A DNA stretch of 61,138 bases from Vicinamibacteria bacterium (lineage in GTDB: Bacteria; Acidobacteriota; Vicinamibacteria; Vicinamibacterales; UBA2999), in contig JAICQE010000003.1 of the NCBI GenBank assembly GCA_025938035.1, positions 1-61,138 of the forward strand, in the 5' to 3' direction. The translations under genes were made by a program, and so were the position numbers. Position 1 is the stretch's first letter. Each line of letters starts with the position of its first letter. Shown here piece after piece: positions 58,101 to 61,138 of the stretch. The notes under the pieces were generated by a model, which was given only the letters and a program-made list of their open reading frames with translations, did not search any database and was not told where the DNA came from.

Positions 58101-58391
58101 CCATGTGTTGAAGCTGGCCTCGATGGTCGCTTCGAACGAAGCCGGGTCGAGGTTGGACCGTATCCCCGAACGGTTGTGGTGCCACACGATCGCTCCGGGA
58201 AACCCTGGTGTTCCGTCGAACAATCGCGAATCCCAGACGATCTCGACGACCTGACCGTTGATGGCGAAATCGAGGTTGTCGCTTGCGCGCATCGTCGTCG
58301 TGAGCCCGGCAGCGATAGCCAGCAGCAGGCAGACTGCTATTACGAGCGCGCCGGATGAACGTCGCGAGCGTCTCTTTGAATGGCAGGCCAT
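55155..58391 (-). CDS. Large secreted matrixin-like metalloprotease with CARDB and Ig-like domains
   Basis: A 1078-residue exported protein. Signal segment (about 12-35); a metzincin protease domain with VATHEAGHFIAVSH (zinc histidines 223, 227, 233; catalytic Glu 224) and a Met-turn-like NAMSATML. The usual Gly in HExxHxxGxxH is Ala. Then a CARDB-like domain (ATAYKGTQIPVTSTFANQGS), a jelly-roll-like part (VNGGFESGNLSGWTV), PKD/cadherin-like modules (TAANRSETAVVGTGVTVLMG) and a C-terminal Ig-like domain (VTARVHDSNHAAVSGATVTG). It probably digests extracellular protein. ATG 58391 is joined to the preceding gene's stop as TAATG. Confidence 0.9.
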   Translation of the reverse strand: MACHSKRRSRRSSGALVIAVCLLLAIAAGLTTTMRASDNLDFAINGQVVEIVWDSRLFDGTPGFPGAIVWHHNRSGIRSNLDPASFEATIEASFNTWESVDDGVPEEPLVPVVNFGGQNAATDAFALDGVNLVAWLPDFPDGTLAVTPCWGLDLPTTTTTDAQGQTVLPVEGGASIPFPGPPGVTYPVGTVIDCGMRFDSLDPWSTTAEPDPGAFDVQGVATHEAGHFIAVSHSTLGDFTASNAMSATMLPVVAPGDANPRTLEADDKAAVLRIYARNRYSGAIPPTVGGRGVITLRLVKDNACVPATGVSVVAYRTQGGINGANRVEMFSGSQLRAVTPHQPFNGSVTLNVAPLAAGESYTIYARTLETGSGVLAANRYNYTTINSNLLDGQNQSRTFDQLATIDSLAAGETRALGDVGILGCTVADPNSPVNLVAQSVTAPATAYKGTQIPVTSTFANQGSAAAGAFQAGIYFSTDATINQSDLFSGFSCAVPNLGAGAIGQCNGSVPVPSGAAPGNYYVGLVVDRQNQVVENSESDNGIAAANVTTVLPNPLDPIVNGGFESGNLSGWTVKELTPKSNPNLPLSVHPAGVEYPAPTFTVFSFPFLITLDYFTSAPTEGQYAALNDFNGDDPATPDATFVNRRELYQDITLPASTTTLEFDYRAAWELFRFGNTQPRTFGVEILPAGGGQPLLTRTILTAPVNTYEEDTDNPSGGVGDYPPAVIDLSAFASQSVRLKFVWNISEPGTGFGFFQLDNIRLNTSSVPSNVAPLVTITAPGNGSSSTLGQPVAFAGTATDTEDGSLTGNLSWVSSRDGAIGSGGTFSTSALTVGSHTITASVTDSGGLSGSASITIAVNPVASNTAPTAANRSETAVVGTGVTVLMGATDPESCELTFSVVQPPSSGTLGAIANDACVPGNPNSDTARVIYTPAAAGIHTFTYKASDGVADSNTATVTVTVTAPPTTTMHVGDLDRSSSTMGRGNWRATVTARVHDSNHAAVSGATVTGLWSGGVSGTGSCTTDATGSCSVLSASIANSKKNATFTVTSVTNSLTYTAADNHDPDGDSNGGTAITVQKP

Positions 58392-58906
58392 TATTTGCCT
58401 CCCGCGCGAACTTCCTGGAGGAAGGCGTCCAGAGGCTCCGGTCGTCCCCGCGGCGCCACCGTGGCGACGCCGTTGCCCTGGCGAACGCGCACGACGCCGT
58501 CGAATGTCCCGATGGGGGTGAAGGTCGCGCCCTGAAGCGTTCTGGCAAAGATGACGACTTGTTCCCCGTTCTGGAGGTCCGGAGCGCCCGGCACGGTGAG
58601 CCGAACATTCCCGCGCGCCCCACCGACGACGGCAACCGAGACGCTGGTTCGTGGAGCGCCCTTCAACGTCTCCAGGACGGAAACGTCGTAGAGCGTGTAG
58701 ATCACGCGGCCGACCCAGGTGGTGGTTCTGCCCGTGACCAACCCATGAACGGCGAGATCCGCGCGTCGAGTGAGCTCTGCGACGTCGACCGGTCCGCCCT
58801 GGATCGGGCGCGCTCCTCCGGGAAGATTCTGCGCGTAGCTGCTGGAAGTCCCGAGCAAGCTTGCGCAACACAGGGCCGCTGCCACAGTGAGGGGTAGCCT
58901 TGCCAT
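58391..58906 (-). CDS. Secreted protein paired with the matrixin protease
   Basis: 171 residues with a signal peptide (about 1-25, ending SSYAQ). AELTRRADLAVHGLVTGRTT, TLYDVSVLETLKGA and GAPDLQNGEQVVIFAR form a beta-rich pattern seen in small proteins encoded directly before matrixin-type proteases in acidobacteria and deltaproteobacteria; a chaperone, inhibitor or propeptide role is possible but not known. ATG 58906 has GGAGG four bases upstream. TAATG coupling to the protease gene. Confidence 0.8.
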   Translation of the reverse strand: MARLPLTVAAALCCASLLGTSSSYAQNLPGGARPIQGGPVDVAELTRRADLAVHGLVTGRTTTWVGRVIYTLYDVSVLETLKGAPRTSVSVAVVGGARGNVRLTVPGAPDLQNGEQVVIFARTLQGATFTPIGTFDGVVRVRQGNGVATVAPRGRPEPLDAFLQEVRAGGK

Positions 58907-59154
58907 CACTCCTCCAAGCGCGATTCAGGGGAGAGTCGTCCGGGTGGGTGGACTAGCAAGGGCGCAGCCACCTGTCGAGCCATTGACGAATCGCGGAAAC
59001 TGTTTTCAACGAAGGACTTCCCGCCTTGGCCGGCGCCGGGATTCCGGTAACGAAGGACAGAAATGCGGTTCCATGTTGACAAATGTCGATTGGGCACAAG
59101 CCGCCGAACCGGGGTGGCTCCCCGCCTGTGTAATGATTCGCATGCTTTTCATGC

Positions 59155-59174
59155 CTTCCGCCGCAAGGCGGAAG
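59155..59174 (+). promoter_or_regulatory. Perfect hairpin CTTCCGCC-GCAA-GGCGGAAG before a start codon
   Basis: An 8-bp perfect stem closed by a GCAA (GNRA) tetraloop, about ten bases upstream of the GAGGAGG ribosome site of the next gene. A second stem CGGGG-TGGCT-CCCCG lies at 59110-59124. Both could be structures of the 5' leader; no known riboswitch core is seen. Confidence 0.45.
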
Positions 59175-59194
59175 CTGCCGGGCGAGGAGGGTTC

Positions 59195-60265
59195 GTGTCG
59201 CGACTTTTCATGTGCATTGTCGGTGGTGTGATCGCACTGGCCGGAGCGGCCGCACCTGCATGGGCGCAGCCGGCGGCGGCATGCGATCGAGCCTGCCTGC
59301 GGACGATGCTCGATCAGTACCTGGCCGCCGTCGTCAAGCACGACCCCGCCGCGGCGCCCCTCGTCGTCGGCTTCCGTCAGACGGAAAACGCCGTCAACAC
59401 GCGTCCGGGAAACGGTGTGTGGAAGAGCGTGACCGGTCTTGGTAAGGTGCAGCGGAAATACTTCGACCCCGTCTCCGGCCAGGCTGCGTATTACGGGACG
59501 GTTCAGGAGGGGAGCGAGACCGCCATCGTGACCATCCGTGTCCGTGTGGAGAACCGCCGGCTGACCGAAGCCGAATGGTTCATCGCGCGGGCCAACGATC
59601 CTGGCCTCAGCGGTCCGCGCCGGCAGGGAGGGCCGCCGGCCAACCTTCACAATCCGGATTACCTCGCGCAGAATCCACCGCCGGATCGTGTCGTTCCCCG
59701 GAATCAGCGCTCCGATCGCGACACGTTGATCCGGATCGTGGACAGTTACTTCGACGCCATCACGTCGCATGACGGGTCGGTCGCGTTGACGCATCAGGGC
59801 TGCGGCCGCGTCGAGAACGGTTCGCCCGCGCCGGCCGGGGCGTTCCTGCCGCCGGGTCCACCACGCGGGGGCGGGCCAGCCGCGCAGCCCGGGGGACGAC
59901 AGAACGCGCCGCCGGCAGCGCCGGGCGCACCCGCGGGCCAGGCGCAACCAGGGCCCGCAAGCAATGACTGCGTCGGCGGTCTGCAGAACTTCAACCTGTC
60001 GATGGTCGTCGCGCGCCGGGTTCCGCTCGTCGACGAGGAGGCGCAGGTCGTCCTGGCGTACGCCGTGTTCATCCGGCGGCCCGGATCTCCGACTCCCCGC
60101 AACGCGTTCAGCGAGTGGTTCGTGATCGAGGACGCGAAGATCAAGACGATCTATACGGCGATGTTCTATCCTCCGGCGGAACTGGCGGTGCCGAACTGGC
60201 CGCCGTACGACGGCAACTGGCCGCTGCCGGCCGGCACCGTGCCAAGCCCGCCACAGCCCAAATAG
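59195..60265 (+). CDS. Secreted protein with two NTF2-like domains
   Basis: 356 residues from GTG 59195 (GAGGAGGG five bases upstream), with a signal peptide (about 5-25, APAWAQ). Two similar halves, LRTMLDQYLAAVVKHDPAAA and TLIRIVDSYFDAITSHDGSV, each followed by a TEN/VENG turn, point to tandem SnoaL/NTF2-like (DUF8021-like) domains, split by a Pro/Gly-rich linker (about 225-270). Function unknown. Followed 31 bases later by a GRWEG-type gene. Confidence 0.82.
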   Translation: MSRLFMCIVGGVIALAGAAAPAWAQPAAACDRACLRTMLDQYLAAVVKHDPAAAPLVVGFRQTENAVNTRPGNGVWKSVTGLGKVQRKYFDPVSGQAAYYGTVQEGSETAIVTIRVRVENRRLTEAEWFIARANDPGLSGPRRQGGPPANLHNPDYLAQNPPPDRVVPRNQRSDRDTLIRIVDSYFDAITSHDGSVALTHQGCGRVENGSPAPAGAFLPPGPPRGGGPAAQPGGRQNAPPAAPGAPAGQAQPGPASNDCVGGLQNFNLSMVVARRVPLVDEEAQVVLAYAVFIRRPGSPTPRNAFSEWFVIEDAKIKTIYTAMFYPPAELAVPNWPPYDGNWPLPAGTVPSPPQPK

Positions 60266-60296
60266 TTGCTGGTTTTCTTCATCAGGGAGATTGAAC

Positions 60297-61138
60297 GTGA
60301 CGCCCTCAAAACGAATTGCCGCCGTAATCGCGATGCTCGTCGCCATGTCGTCGCTGCTGGCGGCGCAATGGCCCTCATACCCGACCAAGGACGTACCGCG
60401 CGATCCCAAGGGCGCGCCTATCCTGACCGGCGCTCCTCCGCGCACGGCCGACGGCAAAGTTGATTTCTCCGGGATCTGGATGCGCGGCGGCGGCGGCGGG
60501 CGCGGCGGCGGCGCGGGCGCTACTCCGGCGATCACTTTCTCGACTCCGCCCGATGGGGTTCCCGTCTCGAGCTTTGGCGAGGTTGCCGGCCGTGGCTTCG
60601 CCCTGCCGATGCTGCCATGGGCGGTGGAGCTGAAGAAGAAGCGCATGGCCGACAACATGAAAGACAACCCGGATGTGTGGTGTCTGCCGATCGGCCTCAT
60701 GCAGTACCACAACCACCCGCAGCCTCGTCAGATCGTGCAGACGAAGAACCTGATGCTGATCACGTACGAGTCGAATTACGGACTCCGCTATATCTACATG
60801 GATGGCCGGCCGGCGCCGAACAACGACCCGCAGCCGTGGTGGTTCGGGTATTCACGCGGCTGGTACGAAGGCAACGACACACTGGTCGTGGAGACCACGA
60901 ATTTCATTTCCGAGGAGCGCGCGACGTGGCACGACGTCAACGGCACGCCGTGGTCCGATGCGCTGAAGATGACCGAGCGCTTCCGTCGTCCGACATTCGG
61001 CACGCTCGAGATCGACGTCACCATCGACGACCCGAAGACGTTCACGAGGCCGCTCACCGTCCGCGTGAACCAGCGGCTCATGGTCGATCAGGAGATGATC
61101 GAGTTCATCTGCAACGAGAACGAGCAGTCGACCGACCA
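60297..61138 (+). CDS. Secreted GRWEGDTLVVET-type protein (cut by window edge)
   Basis: At least 280 residues from GTG 60297 with AGGGAGA upstream; no stop before the window ends. Signal peptide (about 5-23), then DFSGIWMRGGGGGRG, WCLPIGLMQYHNHPQPRQI, YIYMDGRPAP and GWYEGNDTLVVETTNFIS, the family block also seen at 22608-23606 (GRWEGETLVIETRNFND). Function unknown; probably co-transcribed with the NTF2-like gene. Confidence 0.85.
   Translation, partial: MTPSKRIAAVIAMLVAMSSLLAAQWPSYPTKDVPRDPKGAPILTGAPPRTADGKVDFSGIWMRGGGGGRGGGAGATPAITFSTPPDGVPVSSFGEVAGRGFALPMLPWAVELKKKRMADNMKDNPDVWCLPIGLMQYHNHPQPRQIVQTKNLMLITYESNYGLRYIYMDGRPAPNNDPQPWWFGYSRGWYEGNDTLVVETTNFISEERATWHDVNGTPWSDALKMTERFRRPTFGTLEIDVTIDDPKTFTRPLTVRVNQRLMVDQEMIEFICNENEQSTD

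Noticed and set aside
58392..58871. Upstream extension of the protease frame
   Set aside because: It is an out-of-frame reading of the partner gene; TAATG at 58391 fixes the protease start.

Overview
The window is GC-rich, densely packed bacterial DNA that most resembles Acidobacteriota, probably the Vicinamibacteria. The pointers are protein families: an M56 peptidase fused to a TIGR03435 domain, a DUF1592/DUF1552 secreted cassette, two PQQ quinoproteins, several secreted proteins of GRWEGDTLVVET type, and palindromic repeats that read as VRLKADTT in coding sequence. The taxonomic call is inference; there is no rRNA or tRNA here to test it.

Layout. 0-4.5 kb: tail of an unknown gene, a lone hypF, and a BlaI/M56 regulatory pair with a palindromic operator. 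4.5-10.3 kb (minus strand): a cobalamin salvage operon, btuF-btuC-pduO-cobT-cobS-cobC-cobU, with overlapping genes, led by a clear cobalamin riboswitch and a good sigma-70 promoter. 10.3-18 kb: DUF1877, 3-methyladenine glycosylase I, an RlpA-like lipoprotein, a KefB-type antiporter, an ECF sigma factor without a usual start codon, a winged-helix protein and an SDR enzyme. 18-22.5 kb: a propeller protein and a lipoprotein upstream of an OmpR/EnvZ-type two-component system, with the same 11-bp direct repeat in front of this operon and in front of the next secreted-protein gene. 22.6-27.3 kb (minus strand): secreted proteins, an SGNH hydrolase and a PQQ quinoprotein. 27.3-34.4 kb: a seven-gene glycan-type operon (split transketolase, GT2, TIGR03032, sulfotransferase, epimerase, membrane protein), then an M16 peptidase. 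37.7-42.75 kb: a damaged island with a truncated DUF3667 gene, a truncated MazF toxin with its antitoxin, hsdS and hsdR, but no hsdM. 42.8-55 kb: a cytochrome-containing quinoprotein, a VOC protein, a NarL-type two-component system with a frameshifted regulator, and a Tat/Sec-exported cassette (MBL fold, DUF1592, DUF1552, ankyrin). 54.3-61.1 kb: a DUF4013 membrane protein, a large matrixin-like protease with its partner, a tandem NTF2-like protein and a truncated secreted protein at the window edge.

The most unusual features are small palindromic repeats of several families. They lie between genes and also inside genes, where they stay in frame and add peptide segments, much as Rickettsia palindromic elements do. 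Next are the paired two-component-system promoters, whose geometry (two 11-bp half-sites, 5-nt gap, -10 box) is identical at two loci, and the DUF3667/MazF junction, where two unrelated genes on opposite strands are both cut at a run of six Cs. No CRISPR array, complete insertion sequence, tRNA or rRNA gene was seen.
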